Assembly: GCF_016865525.2 (NCBI RefSeq) | Contig: NZ_CP075169.1 | Coordinates: 6,262,337 to 6,326,336, forward strand | Direction: 5' to 3' | Source of the DNA: Sodalis ligni | GTDB taxonomy: Bacteria > Pseudomonadota > Gammaproteobacteria > Enterobacterales > Enterobacteriaceae | Length of the DNA: 64,000 nt | Part shown: positions 27,461 through 36,756 of the stretch, in pieces | Position numbering within the stretch: position 1 is the stretch's first letter | How the letters are laid out: the number at the start of each line of letters is the position of its first letter | Notes under the pieces: generated by a model | Told to the model about the DNA's origin: nothing | What the model saw: the letters and a program-made list of their open reading frames with translations, nothing else | Databases searched by the model: none | Position numbers and translations under genes: made by a program

Positions 27461-28519
27461 ATGTCGGGTAAAACAATGACTAGCGCAGAGCGTCTGAAGA
27501 GTATCTTGCAGGGTAAATCCGTTGATAGAACCCCTATTGCCGGTTGGCTGCATATGCCGTTGGTGGACAGGGTTATCCCGGAATTCGTCGGGGCGACCGT
27601 TCAGTTCACCGATGAGAATGAGTGGGATTTTGTCAAGGTCATGTCCAACGGACATTACATGGCCGAAGCCTATGGGGCCGATATCCTGTTTTCCACCGAC
27701 CCAACGCAATGGTCGGGTACTTTCCGTTCATATCCGGTGAAAAGCCCTCGCGATCTCTTGACGTTACCGGTACTGGATAAAACCAATAGCGCACTGGCGC
27801 GGGAAATTTCGGTAACCGCTGCCCTGGTACAACATTATCAGGGAAAAGTACCCATTGTGGCGACACTGTTCACTCCCCTTACCTGGATTCAGGAAATGAG
27901 CAGCTCCACCGATCCACGCCTGACCAGGGAGTTTATGCAACGGCATAAAAAAGCATTGCACAGGGGCCTTGAAGCCCTGCTCTCAACTCAGTTGAATTTT
28001 CTTGACGGGTTGCTTGCGGCGGGTATCGACGGTATTTTTCTGGCCTCGCAATTTATCAGCGGCGAGGTCATCGGCCGGGAAGAATATCATGAATTCTGTC
28101 GCCCCTATGACCAGAGGATTCTGGACTATATCAAAGGCAGGACCTGGTTCAATATTCTGCATGTACACGGCAACAAGCGGTTGCTGTTTGATGAGTGCCT
28201 TGATTACGATGTGCAGGCATTTAATTGGGAAGACGCACCCTATGGCGTACCGGACACGCAGCGGAGCAGTATAAAAGCCATACGCGGCTTGACCGATAAA
28301 ATCATCATAGGCGGTATCGATCAGCACCATGATTTTTCCCAGGAGGAGAATAACCGGGATGTCATTAGGGCGCGGCTCCAGCTGCAATATCAGCGCGCAA
28401 TGCAAGAAGCAGGCGGAAATAAGTTTATCTTCGCCCCCGGCTGCGCGCTGCCGCAAGATATACCCCGAGACATTTTCAAGCTGCTAAAAGAGGTCGTGGG
28501 ACAGTCCTCACGCCCATGA
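27461..28519 (+). CDS. Uroporphyrinogen decarboxylase (URO-D) family protein, methyltransferase-like
   Basis: A 352-residue TIM-barrel protein of the URO-D superfamily. The N-terminus MTSAERLKSILQGKSVDRTPIAGW is the pattern of the MtaA/CmuA-type cobalamin methyltransferase branch rather than haem biosynthetic HemE, as is GGIDQHHDF near the end and FAPGCALPQDIPRD at the C-terminus. A HVHGNK motif near residue 225 could bind metal. ATG 27461 has AAGG three bases upstream; ATG 27476 is an alternative that fits the family better. No corrinoid protein gene lies nearby. Its stop touches the end of the convergent DUF2000 gene. Substrate unknown. Confidence 0.85.
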   Translation: MSGKTMTSAERLKSILQGKSVDRTPIAGWLHMPLVDRVIPEFVGATVQFTDENEWDFVKVMSNGHYMAEAYGADILFSTDPTQWSGTFRSYPVKSPRDLLTLPVLDKTNSALAREISVTAALVQHYQGKVPIVATLFTPLTWIQEMSSSTDPRLTREFMQRHKKALHRGLEALLSTQLNFLDGLLAAGIDGIFLASQFISGEVIGREEYHEFCRPYDQRILDYIKGRTWFNILHVHGNKRLLFDECLDYDVQAFNWEDAPYGVPDTQRSSIKAIRGLTDKIIIGGIDQHHDFSQEENNRDVIRARLQLQYQRAMQEAGGNKFIFAPGCALPQDIPRDIFKLLKEVVGQSSRP

Positions 28520-28960
28520 TTAGCCGAAGAGTTTGAACTGCGCGGTCAGCTTACGTACGTTTTTTTTACCACCGATAATCGCCATCCCCAGCAGTTGCAG
28601 CTGTTCGGTTTTCTGCCCCAGCACCATTGCGGTAAAGTCATCATAGCGGGTGGTCTCCTGCCCCTCAACGGGAAAGATGACCTTATCCACATCCTGGGCC
28701 CGGCAGCTTTCCAGCAGTATTTTCAGCTGGTCGGCCGACGCGGCCAGCACCGGTATTCCGATGGGGATCAGTCCTGGATATTCGCAGCGATCGCCATCGA
28801 TCAGGGGTTGTCCCACCAGAGCGGGATGGCGTTGTCCCACCGTCAAGGCGATGACCGCGGCGGCATTCACCGCTTTGCCGGCGGGTAAACCGTCATCAAG
28901 AATGATGACGCAGCGCTCAGGTTGAAGGGACGTCGTTTCGTTTATCGGAATCGAACTCAT
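28520..28960 (-). CDS. DUF2000 family protein
   Basis: A 146-residue DUF2000 protein of unknown function. It opens with RCVIILDDGLPAGKAVNAAAVIALTVGQRHP, typical of the family, and has a peptidyl-tRNA hydrolase II-like alpha/beta layout. Start at 28960 is chosen because AGGAG lies seven bases upstream. It follows the AraC regulator gene by 46 bases on the same strand. I recall DUF2000 genes often being paired with an AraC regulator, so the two likely act together. Confidence 0.85.
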   Translation of the reverse strand: MSSIPINETTSLQPERCVIILDDGLPAGKAVNAAAVIALTVGQRHPALVGQPLIDGDRCEYPGLIPIGIPVLAASADQLKILLESCRAQDVDKVIFPVEGQETTRYDDFTAMVLGQKTEQLQLLGMAIIGGKKNVRKLTAQFKLFG

Positions 28961-29006
28961 GATCATTCTCCTGCTGAATCGAATTCCGAGCATAGATCAG
29001 ATGTTT

Positions 29007-29846
29007 TTACCGGTCTGGAACGATTGTGCAGATCCGCCGGTAGGCCGCGGGGGTAAGATAATAAGCGCGTTTAAACCAGCGCCCCAGATGGCTTTGATCG
29101 GCGAAACCCGTCTGGGCGGCCGCGTCCGCCGGCAAAAAACCCTTAGCCAATAATGACCGCGCTTTAACCAGCCTCAGCTGCACCAGATAGGCGTGGGGCG
29201 GCAGACCGTAACGATGCTGAAATTGACGGGTTAACCGGAACCTGTCCATACCTGCCAACGCGGCCAGTTCCGTTAAACCGATTTCTTCACTTATATTGTC
29301 ATGCAGATAATCCCGCACCCGCTGAAGAGCCGGATTTTTATTATCCGCCGTGACCCTTTTCTTACGCCAGGGATAGCGGCGGGTTAAGGCTGAAATCAGA
29401 TGCTGCATCCCATGATCTTTGACGATTTTGAAATCCTGGCGGTGCAGGGCATCGAAAGCCGATAGCGTGGCGGCGGCCAATAGATCATCCTGGAACAGGG
29501 TAGCCGGGAAGGAGAACTCCGCCCGATCCGGCGCGTTCTCGAAAATCTCCGGCAATTCGCGGCGCAGCAGTTCCGGCGGAATATACAGCATACGATAGGT
29601 GAACCCGTCGCGGTCCACCGCATCGCCATCGTGCACCTCCCCCGGCGCCAGGGTAAAAACCTTGCCGGGGGTGCTGCGGTATCTCACCCGGCCGGAATGG
29701 AACTGCTGCACCCCCGCTTCGGTGACGCCCACCAGATAGCTGTCGTGCCAGTGCGCGTCATAAGCGTGTCCCTCGAAATGCGCCCGGATGGTTTCTACCT
29801 GCGAATCCTTATCCTTTACGATATCCACCCATTGCGTCGTGGTCAT
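29007..29846 (-). CDS. AraC family transcriptional regulator
   Basis: A 279-residue regulator with an N-terminal cupin-like sensor (HWHDSYLVGVTEAGVQQFHSGR, TLAPGEVHDGDA) and two C-terminal HTHs (IGLTELAALAGMDRFRLTRQFQHRYGLPPHAYLVQLRL and ADAAAQTGFADQSHLGRWFKRAYYLTPAAYRR). It is upstream of DUF2000 on the same strand and probably regulates it. The AT-rich gap beyond its start is shared with the PKS gene. Confidence 0.9.
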   Translation of the reverse strand: MTTTQWVDIVKDKDSQVETIRAHFEGHAYDAHWHDSYLVGVTEAGVQQFHSGRVRYRSTPGKVFTLAPGEVHDGDAVDRDGFTYRMLYIPPELLRRELPEIFENAPDRAEFSFPATLFQDDLLAAATLSAFDALHRQDFKIVKDHGMQHLISALTRRYPWRKKRVTADNKNPALQRVRDYLHDNISEEIGLTELAALAGMDRFRLTRQFQHRYGLPPHAYLVQLRLVKARSLLAKGFLPADAAAQTGFADQSHLGRWFKRAYYLTPAAYRRICTIVPDR

Positions 29847-30537
29847 GGAAGCTTGCCCGGCCCGTTGATAGAGAAAAAATCTATATTAGCAGACACAGTA
29901 AGCAAGGCAGTGCTGACAAGCCGTTTTTTTGTTCAAAAATGTAAAGCAACAAACTGACGTTATGCTAAAAATAAGCATAATGCTTGACAATGAAGCTTGG
30001 CATCGTTGCCCCCTTCGAGCCCATTAGAAATTAAGATAATATTTATTGCGGAAATTGTTTTTATTGATATTGTTTTAATAAAATTATATATTTTGTTTCT
30101 ACTTTTGGCATGCGAATAAGTTTTACCTATAATAAGTGGTCATTAATCAGGCCTTCTGCTCATCTCAACGCAGCGCAATAAAAGACTGGATATGTGGCAA
30201 AAATAGGCAAATCTAACGATTACGGCTCTTTAACGGCAAAATAAAAGCCGTCCATTCTAATAAACAGCTTTCTCTAAAAGCAAAATACCTACTTGTCGAA
30301 ACAGTTAATTTGATATTTATTTCCCCGTATAGTTACGTTAATGGCGTATTAAAAGCATATGTATGATTATTAACGTTTTGAATAACATAAGTTTTAAAAT
30401 TTCAACTTTATTTTCATATGCCTTTAGATGACGGTTTGACAAATTGATACGGTACTATCACTCTAAATGAGCGTTAGTTATTATTATCAATATTTTATTG
30501 AATCAATTTATTATAAATATATTATGGAGCCATAAAA
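29847..30537. other. Long AT-rich divergent intergenic region
   Basis: About 690 bases, strikingly AT-rich compared with the genes on either side, with no gene seen. It must hold the promoters of the AraC gene and the PKS gene. Such AT-rich leaders are often silenced by H-NS in enterobacteria; that is an inference from composition. Confidence 0.5.
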
Positions 30538-31608
30538 ATGCCTACACTTCACAAGCCAGCGATATATCTGCCGGAGCATATTATCACCCTCGAGGAAACG
30601 CTTGATCTTGCGAAAAAGAATTTCAAAGACAATCCCAATTTGGAAAAATCCATCGAGCTGATAACCAATACAGGCGTGAAAAAAAGGCACATCATACAAC
30701 CAATCGAGCTGGCGACATTGCATCCGGGTTTTGGCTATCGGAATGCCGTATTTGAATATCAATCCAAGCGACTGGTACCTAACGTGATAGAGGAAGCGTT
30801 GAGCCATGCCGATATCACCGCCAAGGATGTTTCCGCGATCATTTATGTGTCCTGTTCAGGTTTTCTAATGCCGTCGCTGACCGCCTGGCTGGTGAATAAA
30901 ATGGGATTCCCTTTGCAGACGGTTCAAATCCCTATCGCGCAGCTCGGCTGCGCCGCCGGTGGTTCGGCCATTAATCGCGCCCATGATTTTATACTGGCGC
31001 ATCCCGACAGCAATGTGCTTATTGTCAGCTGCGAATTCTGCTCACTAAGCTATCAGCCCACCGATGGTGATATCGGCAGCCTGCTGTCCGACGGATTATT
31101 TGGCGATGCGATAACGGCGGCAGTGGTGACCAGCCGCGCCGGCAACGGTCTGGAATTACAAAGAAACAGCAGTTATCTCATTCCGGATACCGATGAATGG
31201 ATACGCTATGCGGTAAAAGATACCGGCTTTCATTTCCGGCTGGATAAACGGGTACCGGGCACCATGGCGCCTTTGGCCCCGGTCATGGCAGAACTGGCTT
31301 CGACGCATCATTGGCAGATTGACAGTCTCGATTATTATATTATCCATGCCGGCGGTCCGAGGATTTTAGACGATTTATGCAAATACCTCGGCGTGCAAAG
31401 GGAGAAATTCTCCTATAGCCGAGACACGCTGGTGAATTGCGGTAATATCGCCAGTTCAGTGGTATTTGAAGCCTATCGTCGCATGCACGAAGACAGCATT
31501 TTCAAATCCGACCAGAGGGGGATCATTGCCGGTTTTGGCCCGGGAATTATCGCGGAAATGAACCTTTCACAATGGCGATCCGCCGAAATTTCGCGGCTCA
31601 CGGCGTAG
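30538..31608 (+). CDS. Type III polyketide synthase, phloroglucinol synthase (PhlD)-like
   Basis: A 356-residue chalcone-synthase-fold homodimeric enzyme that condenses malonyl-CoA units. The catalytic triad is visible: Cys138 in IAQLGCAAGGSAINRAHDF, His270 in YYIIHAGGPRILDDL and Asn303 in VNCGNIASSVVFEAYRR. The sequence follows Pseudomonas PhlD closely as remembered (TNTGVKKRHIIQPI, CSGFLMPSLTAWL, VQIPIAQLGC, VKDTGFHFRLDK, AGFGPGIIAEM), more than RppA or plant-type enzymes. The product could be phloroglucinol or an alkyl-pyrone. The phlACB acyltransferase genes, regulator phlF and exporter phlE are absent, so it stands alone. Expression is probably controlled by the AT-rich upstream region. 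Confidence 0.88.
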   Translation: MPTLHKPAIYLPEHIITLEETLDLAKKNFKDNPNLEKSIELITNTGVKKRHIIQPIELATLHPGFGYRNAVFEYQSKRLVPNVIEEALSHADITAKDVSAIIYVSCSGFLMPSLTAWLVNKMGFPLQTVQIPIAQLGCAAGGSAINRAHDFILAHPDSNVLIVSCEFCSLSYQPTDGDIGSLLSDGLFGDAITAAVVTSRAGNGLELQRNSSYLIPDTDEWIRYAVKDTGFHFRLDKRVPGTMAPLAPVMAELASTHHWQIDSLDYYIIHAGGPRILDDLCKYLGVQREKFSYSRDTLVNCGNIASSVVFEAYRRMHEDSIFKSDQRGIIAGFGPGIIAEMNLSQWRSAEISRLTA

Positions 31609-31670
31609 AATATCTCTCAGGCCCATAGGGCGGACGTCCAGGCCGCCCGAATCGGCTGCCCAGTAGTCCT

Positions 31671-32129
31671 TTACCGCGCTGAAGACGGAACGTTCTCCAT
31701 GCCGATATGCGGTATGCCGTCTTCTTCATACAGCTCGGTGACCGCACGAAATCCGAAACGACCATAAAATTTCTGTAAATGCGCCTGGGCGGAGAGATGA
31801 ATCTTCCGGCCCGGCCACCGCGACGCACAGGCCGCCAGCGCCTGTTCCATCAGCCGATTACCCAAATTCATCCCGCGAGCCCGGGGCGAGACGATAACCC
31901 GGCCTATGGACAAGGTATCTTTACCGGTAAGGATCCGGGCATACGCAACCAGTTCACCCGCTATATAGCCCGCGACATGGCGGTTATCATCCAGAAGATC
32001 CTGGCCGTCGATATCCTGGTAGGGGCAGGTCTGCTCTACGATAAACACCGCATTACGCAACGCGAGAATGTCATATAGACGTTGTACCGTCAGCTCATGG
32101 TGATGCCAGTCGTACCACGTTTCATTCAT
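31671..32129 (-). CDS. elaA: GNAT family N-acetyltransferase ElaA
   Basis: A 152-residue acetyltransferase matching E. coli ElaA along its length: LYDILALRNAVFIVEQTCPYQDIDGQDL, ELVAYARIL, IGRVIVSPRARGMNLGNRLM (acetyl-CoA loop) and LSAQAHLQKFYGRFGF, then EEDGIPHIGM. The acceptor substrate is not established. It is convergent with the PKS gene, 62 bases from its stop, and is probably unrelated to it. Confidence 0.93.
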   Translation of the reverse strand: MNETWYDWHHHELTVQRLYDILALRNAVFIVEQTCPYQDIDGQDLLDDNRHVAGYIAGELVAYARILTGKDTLSIGRVIVSPRARGMNLGNRLMEQALAACASRWPGRKIHLSAQAHLQKFYGRFGFRAVTELYEEDGIPHIGMENVPSSAR

Positions 32130-32364
32130 TGAGCTTCCTTAGAAATCGGCTGAAAATTATCAATTCGCCACCTTTATATCCACCATTACTGTAAAATGCA
32201 AATAATAACCATCTTCACGATGATAATTATGTGTTAGATACCATTGGCATATATAACAGATTGATATTTGTCCCTCAATAAATAATGCCTCCAATTTCTA
32301 CTCAACAATAGATGGGCCGATTTTTAATCTGTTAGATTATTATTTTCATTCAAAGAGAGTCATC

Positions 32365-33756
32365 ATGAAAAGACAATTCGCAAGTGTTATCTCTCCGGTT
32401 GAATTAAAAACCATTCAACCCATCAGCAGTACGGAACGGCAAGGCAAGATCAGCGATTTATTCACTATCTGGTTTGGTTCCAATATCATGATGCTGACGG
32501 TGATCACCGGTTCGCTGGCGGTGTGTGTATTCAATTTATCTTTTTTCGCCGCGGCGGCGGCGGTGATTATAGGGAATCTGGCGGGGGCCGTTTTTATGGC
32601 CCTGCACTCAGCCCAAGGCTCACAGCTGGGCGTGCCGCAAATGATCCAGACCCGCGGTCAGTTCGGATCCTTCGGCGCCTTGCTGGTTGTGGTCTTAGTG
32701 GTGGTGATGTACCTGGGCTTTTTTGCCTCCAATCTGATATTGGGCGGCCAGGGGCTGCATGCCATCTGCCCCCCGCTCAGTATCAACGGCGGCATTGCCA
32801 TCGTCGGCGTCTTGAGCGTTACCGCCACGGCTTTCGGCTATAAACTTATACACGCCTACACCCGAATCATGTCCTGGCTGTCCGGTACTGCCCTGTTACT
32901 GTGTTTTGGCTGGATTCTGCTGGTAACCGGTTTGCCGGAGGCGTTCTTTAGCTACCGTCCGCCGACGTTTGCCGGTTTTTTCGGCGCCCTGTCTATTGCC
33001 GCTCTGTGGCAGTTGGCCTATGCCCCCTATGTGTCCGACTACTCCCGTTACATGCCGGAAAACAGCCATCAGGGTAAAGTATTCTGGGCCAGCTATTGGG
33101 GCTGCTCCCTGGGGTCCATTCTTCCGATGATCCTGGGCGTGGTGATCGCCCTGTGCTGGAAAGACGATGATGTCGTTACCGGCCTGGTGACCCTCACCGG
33201 CGGAGCCAGCGCCCTGATAGTGGCGATTTTCTCCGTGGGCATCGCCGCCACCAACGCGATGAATCTGTATTGCGGAACGCTGTGCGCGTTAACCGTCGGC
33301 CAGACACTGGCGCCGGCATGGTCTCCCCGCTCCGGCGCGCGCATTATCCTGGCCCTGGGGATGTTTACCTTGTCACTGCTGCTGGCGGTGGCGGGCCAGG
33401 GAAATTTTCTGGTGAATTACATCCATTTCATTCTGTTGTTGCTGTATGTGTTGATCCCATGGACCGCCATCAACCTGGTGGATTATTACCTCATCGCCCA
33501 CGGCAGCTACCATGTCCCCTCTTTTTTTCGGCAAGACGGCGGTATCTACGGCTATTTCAATTACAGGGCCATAGCTTGCTACCTGCTGGGCATCCTGGTG
33601 CAAATCCCCTTTATCGCCACCGATGTCTACACCGGCTGCATCGCCCGCGCCATGGGAGGCGCGGATATCTCATGGATCGTCGGTCTGATGGTTGTCTGTC
33701 CGGTTTATTACCTGATGAGCCGGGGAATACGGGCGTCAGCCCACAGTCCGGCCTGA
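32365..33756 (+). CDS. NCS1 family permease (cytosine/purine/hydantoin type)
   Basis: A 463-residue, 12-helix transporter of the nucleobase:cation symporter-1 family. The N-terminal FTIWFGSNIMMLTVITG, the substrate-site stretch MIQTRGQFGSFGA, and APYVSDYSRYMPENS are diagnostic. The C-terminal INLVDYYLIAHGSY is also typical. GAGAG lies about nine bases before the ATG. Known substrates of the family are cytosine, allantoin, hydantoins, purines and thiamine precursors. Standing upstream of hydrolase and nitrilase genes, it may import an N-heterocycle or cyclic amide that these enzymes open. Confidence 0.9.
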   Translation: MKRQFASVISPVELKTIQPISSTERQGKISDLFTIWFGSNIMMLTVITGSLAVCVFNLSFFAAAAAVIIGNLAGAVFMALHSAQGSQLGVPQMIQTRGQFGSFGALLVVVLVVVMYLGFFASNLILGGQGLHAICPPLSINGGIAIVGVLSVTATAFGYKLIHAYTRIMSWLSGTALLLCFGWILLVTGLPEAFFSYRPPTFAGFFGALSIAALWQLAYAPYVSDYSRYMPENSHQGKVFWASYWGCSLGSILPMILGVVIALCWKDDDVVTGLVTLTGGASALIVAIFSVGIAATNAMNLYCGTLCALTVGQTLAPAWSPRSGARIILALGMFTLSLLLAVAGQGNFLVNYIHFILLLLYVLIPWTAINLVDYYLIAHGSYHVPSFFRQDGGIYGYFNYRAIACYLLGILVQIPFIATDVYTGCIARAMGGADISWIVGLMVVCPVYYLMSRGIRASAHSPA

Positions 33757-33928
33757 TTCGCCCGACCGTTTTTTAACCTATTCAGGCGAAAATCGATGTC
33801 GGTCCGCTGCCTGATGTCGTATTTGACGCCAAATCGGTCGCAATGTTGATGGCCCCGGAACGGCGCTATGCAAAGATGATGCAGCGGGCATTTTTCACTG
33901 TTAGAACACCTATTATGCGGATACCTTG

Positions 33929-36001
33929 ATGCAGATACTTGAAACAGTCTGGATTACCTTGCAGGACGGCTGCAAGCTCGCGGCGCGGATCTGGCTGCCG
34001 GACGGTCCCCGGCCGGTGCCGGCGATACTGGAATACCTGCCCTATCGCCGGCGGGACAGGCATCGCGGCGATGATGCCATTCTCCATCCCGGCCTGGCGG
34101 AAAGCGGTTATGCGGCCGTGCGGGTGGATATGCGCGGCGCGGGGGATTCCGACGGCCTGATGAACGACGAATACACTCCCCGTGAGTGGGCCGACGCGTG
34201 CGAAGTCATCGCCTGGATTGCCCAGCAGCCCTGGTGTTCGGGGGCGGTGGGCATGATTGGCATCTCCTGGAGCGGATTCAACTCTCTGCAAATCGCCGCG
34301 TTGCGTCCCCCGGCCTTGAAAGCCATCGTCACCGCCTGCTCTACCGACGATCGTTATGCCGACGATATGCATTACATGGGCGGGGTGCTGCTTAACGATA
34401 ATCTGCAATATGGCTCCACGCTGTTTACCTGGACGCCGACCCCGCCGGATCCGGACATCGTCGGCGACAAGTGGAAATCAATGTGGCTCCAACGGCTGAA
34501 CGCCATGGAGCTGCCCCCGGCGAGCCGCTGGATGGCGCATCCCACCCGTGATGATTACTGGCGCAGCGGCTCGGTATGCGAAGACTACTCCCGTATCGAG
34601 GTGCCGGTGCTGGCGGTGGGCGGCTGGGCCGACGGTTATACCAATACCGTGCTGCGTCTGCTGGAAAACCTGCCGGGACCGCGCAAAGGGCTTATCGGTC
34701 CTTGGGGCCATGCCTTTCCTCATGTCGCCACGCCGGGCCCGCGCATTGATTTCATCCGCTACGTGACGCGCTGGTTTGATCACTGGCTGAAGAATGAGCC
34801 CACCGGCATTATGGATGAGCCGATGCTGACCTACTGGCTGCAGGAGGCGGAACCGCCGCGGGTCAGTTATACCGAACGCCGCGGTCGCTGGGCCGCCGAA
34901 CAGCATTGGCCCGCACCGGCCATTGCGCCCCAGCGGTGGGCGCTGTCTCCGGACGGACGGCTGGAGACGTCTTGGCTGGATGACGGCGCCGAGGATGGCG
35001 GCGACGCGATTGTCCGCCGGGGAGAGCCCCGCCACGAGGGATTGGTTCCCTTTACCCAGTCCATTTGTTCCCCTGCCGCCACCGGCATCGTTTCCGGGGA
35101 ATGGTGTCCTTATGGCAACGGGCCGGATATGCCGGGGGATCAGCGGGAGGATGATGCCGGCTCCGCCTGTTTTGACAGCCCGGTATTCACGGCGCCGTTG
35201 CAAATTACCGGCCGTCCGGTGATAAGACTCGGCCTGTCGGCCGACAGCAGCCAGGGAATGATTGCCGTGCGGCTGAACGCCGTGGCGCCGGACGGCACCT
35301 CGCTGCGTATCACTTATGGCCTGCTCAATCTCACCCAGCGTAACGGCCATGATCGGCGCGAACCGCTGACGGCGGGGGAGCGCTATGATGTGGCGTTAAC
35401 GCTTAATGCCGCGGCGTTTATTCTGCCCGCCGGCTATCGTCTGCGGGTGGCGGTATCCACCGCTTACTGGCCGCTGGCGGCGCCGCTGCCGGTCCGCACG
35501 ACCTTGACATTGCATAGCGGCACCCTTGAACTGCCGGTTCGCGACAGCGGGATTGCCTCAACGCCGCCCCCTTGTCTCGGCAGGCCGCCGGTTCCCCCCG
35601 CCCTGCCTTCCCGTATCATCGTGCCGCCGCAACGGGGACGGCTGCGCCTGATCCGGGATATGAACGACGGCGATACCACCCTGGAGGTTGTGCGCAATCT
35701 GGGAGCGATATACCTGGAAGAAACCGGGCTGCGGCTGGACGCCCTGGGCCGTGAAACCTATAAAATCAACGCCCTGGCCCCCTGCGCCGCCAGCTCCAGG
35801 GCGGTGCGCAGCGCCGGTTTTCACCGCGGCGAGTGGCACGCCAGGCTGGAGATCAGCAGCCTGCTGACCGCCGATGACGGCGGATGGCGCCTGGTATCCA
35901 GCCTGGAAGCCTTTGACGGCGACAGCCGTATCTTTCATCGCCGCTGGGACGATTATTATCCCTTTTTCAGCGACATCGCTCCCAAGGGAGACGCAATATG
36001 A
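33929..36001 (+). CDS. CocE/NonD family hydrolase (S15-type), copy 1
   Basis: A 690-residue serine hydrolase of the CocE/NonD or X-Pro dipeptidyl-peptidase group, acting on esters or amides. Residues 1-300 form the alpha/beta core: DMRGAGDSDG, the nucleophile Ser113 in GMIGISWSGFNSLQIAA, CSTDDRYADDMHYMGG. The C-terminal half, from about 350, is the jelly-roll domain (ITGRPVIRLGLSADSSQG, GYRLRVAVSTAYWP). No signal peptide, so cytoplasmic. A second copy at 37830-39824 is clearly related. The nitrilase gene starts within its stop codon, so both are co-translated. Start ATG 33929 is preferred to the adjacent TTG. Confidence 0.9.
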   Translation: MQILETVWITLQDGCKLAARIWLPDGPRPVPAILEYLPYRRRDRHRGDDAILHPGLAESGYAAVRVDMRGAGDSDGLMNDEYTPREWADACEVIAWIAQQPWCSGAVGMIGISWSGFNSLQIAALRPPALKAIVTACSTDDRYADDMHYMGGVLLNDNLQYGSTLFTWTPTPPDPDIVGDKWKSMWLQRLNAMELPPASRWMAHPTRDDYWRSGSVCEDYSRIEVPVLAVGGWADGYTNTVLRLLENLPGPRKGLIGPWGHAFPHVATPGPRIDFIRYVTRWFDHWLKNEPTGIMDEPMLTYWLQEAEPPRVSYTERRGRWAAEQHWPAPAIAPQRWALSPDGRLETSWLDDGAEDGGDAIVRRGEPRHEGLVPFTQSICSPAATGIVSGEWCPYGNGPDMPGDQREDDAGSACFDSPVFTAPLQITGRPVIRLGLSADSSQGMIAVRLNAVAPDGTSLRITYGLLNLTQRNGHDRREPLTAGERYDVALTLNAAAFILPAGYRLRVAVSTAYWPLAAPLPVRTTLTLHSGTLELPVRDSGIASTPPPCLGRPPVPPALPSRIIVPPQRGRLRLIRDMNDGDTTLEVVRNLGAIYLEETGLRLDALGRETYKINALAPCAASSRAVRSAGFHRGEWHARLEISSLLTADDGGWRLVSSLEAFDGDSRIFHRRWDDYYPFFSDIAPKGDAI

Positions 36002-36756
36002 ATATCGGCATTGCCCAAATAACGGGCACTCCCGCAGGGGAAAGTGAAATAGTGGATTGGGTTCGCGAATCCATGGACGCATTGCCGGACGCCGACATGA
36101 TTATGCTGCCGGAGTTGGCGTTGTGCGGTTATGACGATCCCCACCGGGTCCGCAGTTTGGCGCTGGAAAGAGAGGGGCCGGTGCTGGGGAAGCTGGCGCA
36201 ATTGGCCGCGGAGAAAGAGCAGGCGCTGGTATTCGGCTACGCGGAACGCGACCCCGCCGGACTGTATAACTCTTTACAGGTGATTGACGGCCAGGGCCGG
36301 GTGCGGGCCGATTACCGCAAAATCCATCTCTGGTCCGGTTATGAAACGGCGCTGTTCCAGACCGGTGAAAGCTTTGCCAGCTTTGCCCTGGGGGGACTGC
36401 GCTTCGGCCTGCTGATTTGCTATGACCTTGATTTCCCCGAGTCGGTCCGGGCATTGGCCCTTAAGGGAATGGATTGCCTGTTGTGCCTTAGCGCCACCAC
36501 TCCCGGTTATGATGTGGTGCCACGCCATGTGGTGCCGGCCCGCGCCTATGAAAACGGCTGTTTTGTCGCGTTCGCCAACCGCGGCGACAGCGGCTGCATC
36601 GGGCAAAGCCGGATTGTGGGACCCGACGGCGGTATCATCGCGTCGCTGCCGGGCAGCGGAGCGGCGCTGCTCATGGGAGAAATCAGCCTGACGGCCCTTG
36701 AGCAGTGGCGCCTGGGCCATGCCTACCTGGCGGAGCGCCGCACGGATCTGTATTGA
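35998..36756 (+). CDS. Nitrilase/omega-amidase family hydrolase
   Basis: A 252-residue carbon-nitrogen hydrolase. The catalytic triad is visible: Glu39 in MIMLPELALCGYD, Lys108 in RADYRKIHLW and Cys141 in FGLLICYDLDFPESV. It most resembles the aliphatic amidase or omega-amidase branch rather than true nitrilases. The ATG lies in the stop of the CocE-like gene (ATGA). The pair would cut an ester or peptide-like bond and then an amide to an acid and ammonia. The real substrate is unknown. Confidence 0.9.
   Translation: MNIGIAQITGTPAGESEIVDWVRESMDALPDADMIMLPELALCGYDDPHRVRSLALEREGPVLGKLAQLAAEKEQALVFGYAERDPAGLYNSLQVIDGQGRVRADYRKIHLWSGYETALFQTGESFASFALGGLRFGLLICYDLDFPESVRALALKGMDCLLCLSATTPGYDVVPRHVVPARAYENGCFVAFANRGDSGCIGQSRIVGPDGGIIASLPGSGAALLMGEISLTALEQWRLGHAYLAERRTDLY

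Noticed and set aside
34478..35350. 290-codon minus-strand frame
   Set aside because: Antisense of the CocE-like gene, no recognisable domain.
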